From assembly GCA_017396515.1 (NCBI GenBank), contig JAFQLV010000054.1, forward strand, positions 1 to 51,955: a stretch of DNA of 51,955 bases, given 5' to 3'. Numbering within the stretch: position 1 is the first letter of the stretch; each line of letters starts with the position of its first letter. This document shows positions 16,477 through 24,186 of this stretch, piece by piece. Under the pieces are notes generated by a model. The model saw nothing but the letters and a program-made list of their open reading frames with translations. It was not told the DNA's origin and did not search any database. Origin of the DNA: Clostridia bacterium (lineage in GTDB: Bacteria > Bacillota > Clostridia > Oscillospirales > Acutalibacteraceae). The position numbers were made by a program, and so were the translations under genes.

Positions 16477-17838
16477 ATGAACGAGCTTAAGTTTTATCTT
16501 ATCAGCGACCCCCACTATTTTGCAAGTGAGCTGGGCTGCAGCGGCGAAGAATATGAAGATTTTATGCACTATGAGCAGAAATGCTTTGCGGAAACAGAAA
16601 GCATATGCAAAAGTGTTTTTGACTATCTGAAAAAGGCCGACGAAGCGGATATAGTTCTCATAGCCGGTGACCTTATCTTTAACGGTGAAAAAAAGAGCAG
16701 TGAGGGCTTCTCAAAGCTGCTTAAGGAGCTGAAGGACAGCGGCAAAAAAATCTATGTTGTCACTGCCGACCACGATTTTAAGTATAAGGACGGTGACACC
16801 TTTGCTTTCGGCAAAGACGGCAGGTACTCTCCCGAACGCACAAGACGCGAGGATATCACCCTTATGTACCGCGACTACGGCTTCGGTGATGCAATTGCCG
16901 CAGATGAGGAGCACCTTTCTTATGTTGCACAGCTCTGTGACGGTGTTCGCCTGCTTGCAATCAACTGCGATCTCAAGGACGGCGGCAAGTACCACTTTGA
17001 GGATAAACAGTGGCAGTGGATAAAAGCTCAGGTAAAGGCCGCCCGTGAGGACTCGCAGAAAATGATTGCAATGTGCCACTACCCCATTTTGCCAGGACAG
17101 CCTTTGTTTTCGCTTATTTCGCCTATGATGATAAAGGATGCCCATAAATTTGCCACAATGCTTGCAGATGAGGGTATAGAGCTTATTTTCACGGGACATA
17201 TGCACAACCAGAGCATAAACTATATTGATACAGAAAAAGGCAACCGACTTTATGATATAACAACAGGTGCAATTATTGCCGACCCTGCCTATATCAGACT
17301 CGTCACCTTAAAAGAGCACGAAGCCGAAATCAGAAGCATACCCACCCCGGATTTTCAGTGGGATACGGGAGACAGAGACTGTAAGGAGTACCTCAGAGAT
17401 TTATTTGACCGCATGATTGTCAATGTGCTGACAGATATGCGTGATGACACGGTGCGTGTTATGAATAAATTTCATGTTGAGGATAAGGGCATCATCAAAA
17501 AGGTGCTGCACCTTGCGGGAAGCTTTATCTGCTCGGTCAAGGTGGGCACTATGGCGAAAATCCTCTGGATAAGGTGCGACAAGAGCATTAAAGATATGAA
17601 GGTGCTGGACTATGCCACAGAGCTTGTCAGAGGGGTTTTCAGGGGCAATCAGGCCTTCACCGAGGGCACACCCAAGGGCGATGTTTTTCTTGCCCTGCTG
17701 AAAAGGCTCAGACCCGTTTTAAACAGGCTCGACATCAAGGGCTGGGACGGCAAAAAGGCTGACCTTTATGACCTGCTGAAAAATACAGCAGGCAATTACG
17801 GCATTGACGATTATAATGCTGTGCTTAAGCTTAAATAA
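16477..17838 (+). CDS. Calcineurin-like metallophosphoesterase, 453 residues
   Basis: The metal-binding motifs appear in order: SDPHYF (D-x-H, residues 11-13), IAGDLIFNGE, TADHDF, MCHYP and TGHMHNQ. The third motif is normally GNHD; here the metal-ligand Asn is replaced by Asp, which could still bind metal. There is no signal peptide. The C-terminal 180 residues after DFQWDTGDRD are alpha-helical and specific to this subgroup. It is divergent from melA across a 114-bp gap. The substrate is unknown; relatives act on nucleotides, phospholipids or phosphorylated glycans. The start has GAGG 8 nt upstream. A strong bidirectional terminator follows. Confidence 0.85.
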   Translation: MNELKFYLISDPHYFASELGCSGEEYEDFMHYEQKCFAETESICKSVFDYLKKADEADIVLIAGDLIFNGEKKSSEGFSKLLKELKDSGKKIYVVTADHDFKYKDGDTFAFGKDGRYSPERTRREDITLMYRDYGFGDAIAADEEHLSYVAQLCDGVRLLAINCDLKDGGKYHFEDKQWQWIKAQVKAAREDSQKMIAMCHYPILPGQPLFSLISPMMIKDAHKFATMLADEGIELIFTGHMHNQSINYIDTEKGNRLYDITTGAIIADPAYIRLVTLKEHEAEIRSIPTPDFQWDTGDRDCKEYLRDLFDRMIVNVLTDMRDDTVRVMNKFHVEDKGIIKKVLHLAGSFICSVKVGTMAKILWIRCDKSIKDMKVLDYATELVRGVFRGNQAFTEGTPKGDVFLALLKRLRPVLNRLDIKGWDGKKADLYDLLKNTAGNYGIDDYNAVLKLK

Positions 17839-17852
17839 TTTTTGTACGCGAC

Positions 17853-17898
17853 AAAAGGCGGCGGTGAAGGTAAGTTCACCGCCGCCGAGGTTGTTTTA
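17853..17898. terminator. Bidirectional terminator, ABC operon copy 1
   Basis: A 12-bp perfect stem (GGCGGCGGTGAA at 17857-17868 with TTCACCGCCGCC at 17875-17886) has T runs on both strands. It serves the phosphoesterase on the plus strand and the first ABC operon on the minus strand. The same hairpin with the same loop is repeated at 20992-21021. Confidence 0.88.
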
Positions 17899-18573
17899 TT
17901 CTTCATTTAAGTATTCATCTAAAACGCTGTTTTTAATCCGTTCTAATTTATCAGCATCTTTTTCGTTGAAACATATATAATCAAAATTTTTAATGTCGCC
18001 ATATGTCAAATTATCTTTTGGCTCGATTGGCTTTATTTGGCTATCAATAGGAAAATAATACATATAATAATCCCAATCTACAATAAACTCATCGTATGGC
18101 AATGTTTCTTTATACTCCTGTGCATATTCAACTTTATCAGCAAACACAAGATAGCGTCTGCCCGGTTGCATACCGATACTGAGATTATTCATTGAACGAA
18201 AAAGGAATACTTCTGTTACTTTACTATAATTTGTAAAAGCCGATTCATAAAGTGCAATTGTTTTTTCGCTGTAGTTTATATCACCTTTTATTACTCTTTC
18301 AACGTTTAAAATAGTTTTTGTTCCTCTGAATACCCTTTCAGACGATGTAGCTGTAACTAAAAAAATATAACCTACCTTTTTTAATTGTTTTTGTACTTTC
18401 TTGCCTTCTATGTGTTTAATCCATGATTCACTATTTTCAATAATAAGCTTATCAACAAGTGCGGCATCTTCTTCAAACTCCTTATAGCTGTTTTTTGTCA
18501 CAACACCAAATGCGGCACTCATTAAAAGTATAAGAACAATTAGCATAGCACATATCTTGCTTAGTTTGTTCAT
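17896..18573 (-). CDS. Secreted or membrane-anchored partner of ABC transporter, copy 1
   Basis: 225 residues. One N-terminal hydrophobic segment (about residues 7-25) is followed by an extracytoplasmic domain. No known family is certain. The pattern VERVIKGD followed by a strand and then PGRRYLVFADKVEY resembles netrin/TIMP-like OB-fold domains of bacterial surface proteins; this is inference. A conserved C-terminal piece, LTYGDIKNFDYICFNEKDADKLERI, is shared in part with copy 2. The ATG at 18573 overlaps the ATPase stop by one base (TGATG), so it is translationally coupled and must belong to the transporter. It is the homologue of the 21029-21712 product. Confidence 0.8.
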   Translation of the reverse strand: MNKLSKICAMLIVLILLMSAAFGVVTKNSYKEFEEDAALVDKLIIENSESWIKHIEGKKVQKQLKKVGYIFLVTATSSERVFRGTKTILNVERVIKGDINYSEKTIALYESAFTNYSKVTEVFLFRSMNNLSIGMQPGRRYLVFADKVEYAQEYKETLPYDEFIVDWDYYMYYFPIDSQIKPIEPKDNLTYGDIKNFDYICFNEKDADKLERIKNSVLDEYLNEE

Positions 18574-19223
18574 CACTTCACCACCTTTTCAAGCTTAGTG
18601 ATTTTTCCTTCATCCATAAATATTATTTCGTCACACAGAAGTTCTATTTCCGTGCGCGAATGACTTGCAAGCAAAATCGTTGCGCCTTTCTTTTTCTTAT
18701 CTATAATATATTCTCTCAGCTTTATAATACTATTTTCATCCAGAGCATTAGTCGGTTCATCCAAAATTATCAGCTCAGGCTCACCCATAAATGCCTGAGA
18801 TATTCTGAGCTTTTGCTTCATACCGAGAGAAAATGCCTTGTATGGCTTCTTGCTTTTAGGGTCAAGACCGAAATATGTAAGAATTTCCTCTATTTTTTCA
18901 TCGGATATTGTGTTGGTGCTCAGCCGATTCAATATTTTCATATTTTCCATAGCTGTCAGCTCCATCCATAAATCTGCATTCTCAATGAGCAGACCGGTTT
19001 TCTTTGGATGCACACCGTTTTTAATTTCTGTGCCGTCAACCTTAACGCTTCCGTTGTCATAGCCTATAAGACCTGCAATGGCGCGAAAAAGCATCGTTTT
19101 GCCCGAACCGTTTATTCCCACAAATCCATATATTTTATTTTTTTCGAGCAATAAATTTATATTGTCTAATATAAGGTTGTTTTTTATTGTCTTTGTAACA
19201 TTTTCAATAACTATATAACTCAT
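18573..19223 (-). CDS. ABC transporter ATPase, copy 1
   Basis: 216 residues, a compact single nucleotide-binding domain. Walker A is GINGSGKTM, the signature is SLGMKQKLRISQAF, Walker B is LIILDEPTNALD, and the H-loop histidine is in LLASHSRTEIELL. The MKQK signature and short length are typical of ATPases paired with ABC-2-type permeases for export of antimicrobials, lantibiotics or lipids. It starts 8 bp after the permease stop with GGAGGAAAT. It probably forms a complex with the two permeases encoded just upstream. The substrate is unknown. Confidence 0.93.
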   Translation of the reverse strand: MSYIVIENVTKTIKNNLILDNINLLLEKNKIYGFVGINGSGKTMLFRAIAGLIGYDNGSVKVDGTEIKNGVHPKKTGLLIENADLWMELTAMENMKILNRLSTNTISDEKIEEILTYFGLDPKSKKPYKAFSLGMKQKLRISQAFMGEPELIILDEPTNALDENSIIKLREYIIDKKKKGATILLASHSRTEIELLCDEIIFMDEGKITKLEKVVK

Positions 19224-19231
19224 ATTTCCTC

Positions 19232-19990
19232 CTATATAAAATCCTTTTTCTTAACAAATATCTTTGCTAAAATCAGTTCAACTAATATTATAACAGCAAT
19301 CACAGCATAATATGACCATGTAGGAAAGGAATAGACAGCTGAATTAGAGCTTGCTATTGTATGCCATGAAATGAAATATGATATCAGCAAATGATACTGA
19401 ACCTGATCTAAGTGCAAAAAACAGACAACACCTATACTAAGCACTGTCAGAGCAGTTATTAAGGCAGTCGCTAAGTGTGGTTTCATATACAAACCTAATA
19501 TATTACAAACCACAAGAATCATGAAAATTATCATAAAACTTGTTATCATCCCCCAAATCACATATTTAGCAAGAACAAAATATTTGTCGGTTTTATATCC
19601 TAACAAGTAAACTGATGCTAAAATAGATAAATGATAAATAAAAGAATAATAAAAGCTGTAAACAAGTGTCTGCAGAAATTTATATTTAAACCATATATCT
19701 GTTTTTTTTATACGGATAAAAACAAACGACTTAGCTATGTCAATATCTTCTGAAAACAGTTTGGATATAAAAACAATTGCCAACACCATATTGAAAGTAC
19801 AGGTAAATGCATCACTATGGTACTCTCTCTCTCCCAAAACAATAAATCCGTCTCGTGCAGTTAAAAACGCACCTTCCAAATTTACTGGAGCGTCAATCCC
19901 AACTTGCAAAAAAGTTATAATTACCGCACAAATAACCGCTAGAAAAGTGATTGATACTATGTCTTTTTTCCTAAAAAAAATCCTAATCAT
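19232..19990 (-). CDS. ABC-2-type membrane permease, short type, copy 1
   Basis: 252 residues with about six hydrophobic segments: a first helix after MIRIFFRKKD, one after YHSDAFTCTFNMV, two in the middle, and two near the end (ALTVLSIGVVCFLHL and YYAVIAVIILVELIL). There is no obvious sequence family beyond ABC-2-like. Its start overlaps the stop of the longer permease by 8 bases. The homologue in copy 2 is 22375-23136; both share a LxARDGxIxLG motif and a late PTWSYY/PTFAYY motif. Confidence 0.83.
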   Translation of the reverse strand: MIRIFFRKKDIVSITFLAVICAVIITFLQVGIDAPVNLEGAFLTARDGFIVLGEREYHSDAFTCTFNMVLAIVFISKLFSEDIDIAKSFVFIRIKKTDIWFKYKFLQTLVYSFYYSFIYHLSILASVYLLGYKTDKYFVLAKYVIWGMITSFMIIFMILVVCNILGLYMKPHLATALITALTVLSIGVVCFLHLDQVQYHLLISYFISWHTIASSNSAVYSFPTWSYYAVIAVIILVELILAKIFVKKKDFI

Positions 19991-20819
19991 ATATTTTTCT
20001 TAACTTCCTTTTCGCAAAAGGTATGGGCAAAAATGCGGCTAAAACAAGAACAATAAATACTACAAACAAACCTCGTATAGTTTGTCCTTCAAAAACCATT
20101 GAAGCAAATATGTAATTGTTAATACAGAATTCTCTTGCCCCAAAAGCCGTTAAAATTATTGTGTATATGTGGTAAATTATAAAAAATGAACAAATGAGCA
20201 TCACTCTGCTTTTTTTATAGAAAAAAGAAAATTGAAAAACTACTACAGATATAAATCCGGATGTAAGTGATATTAAAAAGAGATGCAAAATATTGTATAT
20301 GTACATATTTTTAGCAAAAAACTCTTTAAATAAAACCAAAGTGTCTATTCCGGTAGTATATATTCCCGATTCCGATGTTGGAAGATTAGTATAATCCACA
20401 GTTGATTCTATGGGAAAAGCAATAAAATTCAAAAAATAATTAATAATCAGTGGAATAAACATCACAATAAATCCGGAAAAAAAGACAGCAAACAATTTTG
20501 AAAAATAATACTGATTATCAGTACATCTAACTAAACAAAATTCTGTTGTCCTTCTGCTTCTTTCCTCAAAGAATGTGTCAGCGAAAGGAATTGCTGCAAC
20601 AACAGCGAATATTAAAGGAATAAAATAAAACATTACATTTGATATATTAGACCCTAAAAACAGATATTTAGCTGCAGGCACTGCAAAAACATCCTTGCCA
20701 AAATTATTTATACAATTTAGAAAAAAAGCAGCTATAGCATAAACACACATTAATGTAAAAGTTGCTATAAAAGATGTTCTTCTAAACAGCAATGACAATT
20801 GTATTTTAAAATATCTCAT
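19983..20819 (-). CDS. ABC-2-type membrane permease, long type, copy 1
   Basis: 278 residues, about six membrane segments. The ATG at 20819 is chosen over an upstream TTG because GGAAGGAG lies 6 nt before it and because copy 2 starts at the equivalent residue. Shared motifs with copy 2 include VPAAKYLF, PFADTFFEERS, KLFAVFFSGFI and PIPFAKRKL. A cytoplasmic loop FEERSRRTTEFCLVR after the second helix resembles the coupling loop of ABC-2 permeases. It is the first gene of the operon. Confidence 0.83.
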   Translation of the reverse strand: MRYFKIQLSLLFRRTSFIATFTLMCVYAIAAFFLNCINNFGKDVFAVPAAKYLFLGSNISNVMFYFIPLIFAVVAAIPFADTFFEERSRRTTEFCLVRCTDNQYYFSKLFAVFFSGFIVMFIPLIINYFLNFIAFPIESTVDYTNLPTSESGIYTTGIDTLVLFKEFFAKNMYIYNILHLFLISLTSGFISVVVFQFSFFYKKSRVMLICSFFIIYHIYTIILTAFGAREFCINNYIFASMVFEGQTIRGLFVVFIVLVLAAFLPIPFAKRKLRKIYD

Positions 20820-20872
20820 ACAAAACTCCTTCCTTATTACGGCACCTTGTTGCAAAATTTATTTACATACTT

Positions 20873-20901
20873 ATACTAACACCGAAATATATGCAGTTCA
20901 A
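20873..20901 (-). promoter_or_regulatory. Possible promoter of ABC operon copy 1
   Basis: On the minus strand: TTGAAC (complement of 20896-20901), 17-nt spacer, TAGTAT (complement of 20873-20878). Both boxes match consensus at four of six positions. Confidence 0.4.
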
Positions 20902-20962
20902 TAATTATTACATATACTTAGTAAACTTGTAATTCTTTTGTAATAATTGGCTTTCAAAAAAT

Positions 20963-21021
20963 CGGTGCGGCTTATGCCGCACCGAAAAAAAGGCGGCGGT
21001 GAAGGTAAGTTCACCGCCGCC
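20963..21021 (-). terminator. Two tandem terminators after ABC operon copy 2
   Basis: The first hairpin (20992-21021) is identical to the copy 1 hairpin and is followed on the minus strand by seven T. The second (CGGTGCGGC with GCCGCACCG, 20963-20984) is followed by six T. Together they isolate copy 2 from copy 1. Confidence 0.88.
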
Positions 21022-21028
21022 GAGGTTG

Positions 21029-21712
21029 TTATAAGTTCAAATATTCCTTTAAAATTGAAGCTCTTATACTTTCAAGCTTTTCAGCCTGTTCCTTATTCAT
21101 GCAAAGATAATCCAAATATTTAAAATCAGCATAAGTAACATCCTCTTTTCCAGCTATCCAACCGATATTTTTTTCTATAGGAAAGGAATATATATAACTG
21201 ATTTTCCGCCAATCAATATTAAATTCAAAGAATTTTATATTTTCCTGATAACTTTCATCATAATATAGCCTATCACAAAAGACTAAATATTGTCTGCCGG
21301 GACTCATAATATTGTTAACATAAGTATTAAATCTGTATGCCACTCTGTCAGTATAGTCAAAATACTGAATATAATTGAGTTCATATATATAAACATCTGT
21401 ATCTGAATATGCTTCATCACCTTTTATTACTTTATCAATATGAACAAGTGTCTTTGTCGCTTCATAATATCTTAAATTCTCTTTTACAGTTACCACAAAG
21501 GCACATTCGGTTTTATTTATTTGCTTTTTCACTTTTTTTAAACTTATTTTGTTATTTATGCTTTCAATGATATCACACATTTCTGAATCTATTTTTGCTT
21601 GATCAGTATCCTCAACTGCATTGAAGCTGTTTTTTGTAACAAATCCTAAAACAGTAGAAAAAACAAGCATCAAAGAAATTAATATAACAGAGACTTTTTT
21701 AAATCTGCCCAT
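21029..21712 (-). CDS. Secreted or membrane-anchored partner of ABC transporter, copy 2
   Basis: 227 residues, homologous to the copy 1 protein over the whole length. N-terminal hydrophobic segment (about residues 8-26), then VTKNSF, IDKVIKGD, SPGRQYLVFCDRLYY, YADFKYLDYLCMN and a final helix. The ATG at 21712 is used because the preceding in-frame start is a TTG and GGGAG lies 9 nt before the ATG. It overlaps the ATPase gene by 14 bases. The role is unknown; conserved coupling in both copies argues for a transporter accessory or immunity protein on the cell surface. Confidence 0.8.
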   Translation of the reverse strand: MGRFKKVSVILISLMLVFSTVLGFVTKNSFNAVEDTDQAKIDSEMCDIIESINNKISLKKVKKQINKTECAFVVTVKENLRYYEATKTLVHIDKVIKGDEAYSDTDVYIYELNYIQYFDYTDRVAYRFNTYVNNIMSPGRQYLVFCDRLYYDESYQENIKFFEFNIDWRKISYIYSFPIEKNIGWIAGKEDVTYADFKYLDYLCMNKEQAEKLESIRASILKEYLNL

Positions 21713-22364
21713 TCTTTTCAACTCCCTTTTCTGTTTTGACTATTTTCCCCTCTGAAATATAAATCACTTCATCACATAAAGAGTTTATATCATATTTAGA
21801 ATGACTCGCAATCAAAATCGTTGCTCCGTTATTTTTTCTTTCAACAATTAAATTTTTAAACTTTTCAACACTATTTTCATCTAAGGCGTTTGTAGGTTCA
21901 TCTATAATAAGCAGCTCCGGCTCACCCATAAAGACCTGAGCCAGACGAAGCTTTTGTTTCATTCCCAATGAAAAATGTTTATAAACCTTTTTGCTTTTAT
22001 AATCAAGGTCGAAATAAGTCAGTAGCTTTTCTATCGTTTCAGCTTTAACCTTAGATTCACTCATAGAGTTTAAAATCTCAAGATTCTCCTTTGCTGTAAG
22101 CTCCGACCAAAGATCAGCATTCTCAATAAGCAGGCCCGTTTTTTCGGGGTGTTTGCCCTTTTCAATTTTCACCCCATCAACAATTATTTCACCTGCATTT
22201 AATTTAATCAAACCTGCAATTGCTCTGAAAAGCATAGTTTTTCCGGAACCGTTTACGCCTACAAAACCATAAACCTTATTCTTTTCCAGCTCAAGATTTA
22301 TATTGTCTAGAATAAGATTTCCATTAATTTTTTTTACAGCATTTTTTATTTTAATATAACTCAT
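21699..22364 (-). CDS. ABC transporter ATPase, copy 2
   Basis: 221 residues. Walker A GVNGSGKTM, signature SLGMKQKLRLAQVF, Walker B LLIIDEPTNALD, H-loop in IASHSKYDINSLC. It is the closest pair of the duplicated operons: the stretch NLILDNINL and the region around Walker A are nearly unchanged from copy 1. The second of two adjacent ATG codons is used (AGGAG 7 nt upstream), which matches the copy 1 start MSYI. It starts 10 bp after the short permease stop. Confidence 0.93.
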   Translation of the reverse strand: MSYIKIKNAVKKINGNLILDNINLELEKNKVYGFVGVNGSGKTMLFRAIAGLIKLNAGEIIVDGVKIEKGKHPEKTGLLIENADLWSELTAKENLEILNSMSESKVKAETIEKLLTYFDLDYKSKKVYKHFSLGMKQKLRLAQVFMGEPELLIIDEPTNALDENSVEKFKNLIVERKNNGATILIASHSKYDINSLCDEVIYISEGKIVKTEKGVEKNGQI

Positions 22365-22374
22365 CATTTTTCTC

Positions 22375-23136
22375 CTATAACAAATCAGCTTTATTAAACG
22401 CTTTTTTTCCGGCAATAACGGCAAAAAGCATTATCAGAATAATTATCAGGTAATAAGCAAATGTAGGCAAGGAATACATATCTTCATATCGACTCATCAT
22501 TATATGCCAGGATATAAAAAAGTTTGAAAGCAAATTGAACTGAATATGTTCACGTCTGGTCATAATAATAGTTACACCTAATGACATACCGGTCAAAAGC
22601 ATCACCACAGTATTGACCAGAACCGGTTTGAAAAACAAGGTCATTATATTTCCGAGCATAGCCGCAAATGCTAAAATTATAAAGCTTGCCCACACAGCAA
22701 AAAGATAATATCCTGCAGCTGTAATATTATTCTCTACCTGATAACCAAAAAGCTTTGTCACAATCATAATAACACCATTATACAAAGCAGCGGAATAAAG
22801 GCAGTAAAAATAGCACTGGAATAGCTTATATGAAAACCATTTATTCTTGCCCTTGTGTCTGACAAAGAGATATGCTTTATAAATATCAAAATCATCTGAA
22901 AACAGCCTGATAATAAATGGTAAAGTGGTTACGCAGTTTAAAAAACAAATAAAAAGATCTACATGAAATTGCCCATCCCCTAAGTCGATAGTTCCGTCTC
23001 TTGCACACAAAAAAGCGGCTTCAAATGTTGCCTCCCCAAAATAAATAAGGTGTATACAAGAAATGAGGATACCGCAAAGAACAGCGGAAACACTTATTGC
23101 AATAAAATTGCTTTTATTAAATAAAGTTTTAATCAT
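22375..23136 (-). CDS. ABC-2-type membrane permease, short type, copy 2
   Basis: 253 residues with about six membrane segments; homologue of 19232-19990. The ATG at 23136 is chosen because it matches the copy 1 start (MIKTLFNKSN against MIRIFFRKKD) and overlaps the upstream permease by 8 bases exactly as in copy 1. Conserved CARDGTIDLG and LPTFAYYLIIILI motifs are visible. Confidence 0.83.
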   Translation of the reverse strand: MIKTLFNKSNFIAISVSAVLCGILISCIHLIYFGEATFEAAFLCARDGTIDLGDGQFHVDLFICFLNCVTTLPFIIRLFSDDFDIYKAYLFVRHKGKNKWFSYKLFQCYFYCLYSAALYNGVIMIVTKLFGYQVENNITAAGYYLFAVWASFIILAFAAMLGNIMTLFFKPVLVNTVVMLLTGMSLGVTIIMTRREHIQFNLLSNFFISWHIMMSRYEDMYSLPTFAYYLIIILIMLFAVIAGKKAFNKADLL

Positions 23137-23974
23137 AGGGATTTCCCAGCTTTCTTTTTGCAAACAGAATAGGTAAAGCAGACGCTATGAACAGAAAGGT
23201 AAAAATAACAGCTAAACCAAAATAAGACTGTCCGTCGTTAACCGAATGTATCTTTATATAATTTTTCAGCTGAAATTCTTCCAAGCTGAAAATACCTAAC
23301 ATAAGGTCATAAAAATTATAAATTACAAACATCAACACCGTCAGAATAAGCTGACTTTTTTTATAGAAAAAGGAAATCTGATATGTAATAACAGCCATAA
23401 AAGCACATGCCAACGATAAGATAAATCCGATAAGCACATCATATAAAATGGTATTATTAATGTATAAATTCTTGAAAATAACAGTAGAAATATTTTTATT
23501 TTCCTCGGCTACAAAAAGGTGTGACTCCATGATAGAAATATTGCCGGCACCAACCGTTGATTCACTCGGAAAGGCAAGTAAATTCAAAAACATATTTATA
23601 ATCAAAGGTAAGAACATTATAATAAAACCCGAAAAGAAAACAGCAAATAATTTAGAGTAATAATACTTATTATTTGACATTCTCATTAAGCATAGCTCAA
23701 GAGTTTTATTTTTTCTCTCTTCAAAAAAACTGTCAGAAAAGGGCAAGGTTGCAACAATGGGAAAAACTATAGTAAAAATAAAACTTGCGCTGTTTTTATT
23801 ACCCTGAAGGCAGAAAAGATATTTTGCTGCAGGCACCGCCACGATATCGTGACCGTAATATTTAAAACACTCCCAAGAAAAAGCAAAGACCACAAATAAT
23901 ATCATCAGAAGAAGTGATATTAAGAATGACTTTCTCTTGAGCATAAGTCTCAGCTGTATTGTAAAAAGTTTCAT
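23129..23974 (-). CDS. ABC-2-type membrane permease, long type, copy 2
   Basis: 281 residues with about six membrane segments; homologue of 19983-20819. Shared motifs: VPAAKYLFC, LPFSDSFFEERKNKTLE, YYSKLFAVFFSGFIIMF and LPILFAKRKLG. First gene of the second operon, with GGAG about 7 nt before the start. The 212 bp upstream hold the end of the methyltransferase gene's terminator and no clear consensus promoter. Confidence 0.83.
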   Translation of the reverse strand: MKLFTIQLRLMLKRKSFLISLLLMILFVVFAFSWECFKYYGHDIVAVPAAKYLFCLQGNKNSASFIFTIVFPIVATLPFSDSFFEERKNKTLELCLMRMSNNKYYYSKLFAVFFSGFIIMFLPLIINMFLNLLAFPSESTVGAGNISIMESHLFVAEENKNISTVIFKNLYINNTILYDVLIGFILSLACAFMAVITYQISFFYKKSQLILTVLMFVIYNFYDLMLGIFSLEEFQLKNYIKIHSVNDGQSYFGLAVIFTFLFIASALPILFAKRKLGNPYD

Positions 23975-24138
23975 ATTCTTTCTCCTGTTTGAGCTTGTTT
24001 TAAAACATTAAGCTCCGTTCGTTTAAGCATGTATAGATTACTGCATCTTATATCATTCAGCATAACTAATAATTCTTTCAAATTTCATTAGAGATTCTTA
24101 CAAATAAATTACGATTCAGTTAAATCATAGTCTCTTAA

Positions 24139-24183
24139 CATAAAACTACAGCAGGCCACTACCAATCGGTAATGACCTGCTGT
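24139..24183 (-). terminator. Terminator of the methyltransferase gene
   Basis: A 15-bp stem, CAGCAGGTCATTACC with GGTAGTGGCCTGCTG on the minus strand, is complete only in minus-strand RNA, where two positions are G-U pairs; in plus-strand RNA they would be C-A mismatches. TAGTTTTATG follows. This fixes its orientation. Confidence 0.8.
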
Positions 24184-24186
24184 TTT

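Larger units (their letters stand above)
17853..23974 (-). repeat. Tandem duplication of a four-gene ABC transporter operon
   Basis: Copy 1 is 17853-20819 and copy 2 is 20988-23974. Each has, in transcription order, a long permease, a short permease, an ATPase and a secreted protein, with the same overlaps, and ends in an identical GC-rich hairpin. The proteins are clearly homologous pair by pair but have diverged, the ATPases least. The whole stretch is visibly more AT-rich than the flanking genes, which suggests acquisition before duplication. Confidence 0.85.

Noticed and set aside
17853..23974. Composite transposon carrying the ABC operons
   Set aside because: No transposase, terminal inverted repeats or target duplications were seen; tandem duplication explains the identical hairpins.
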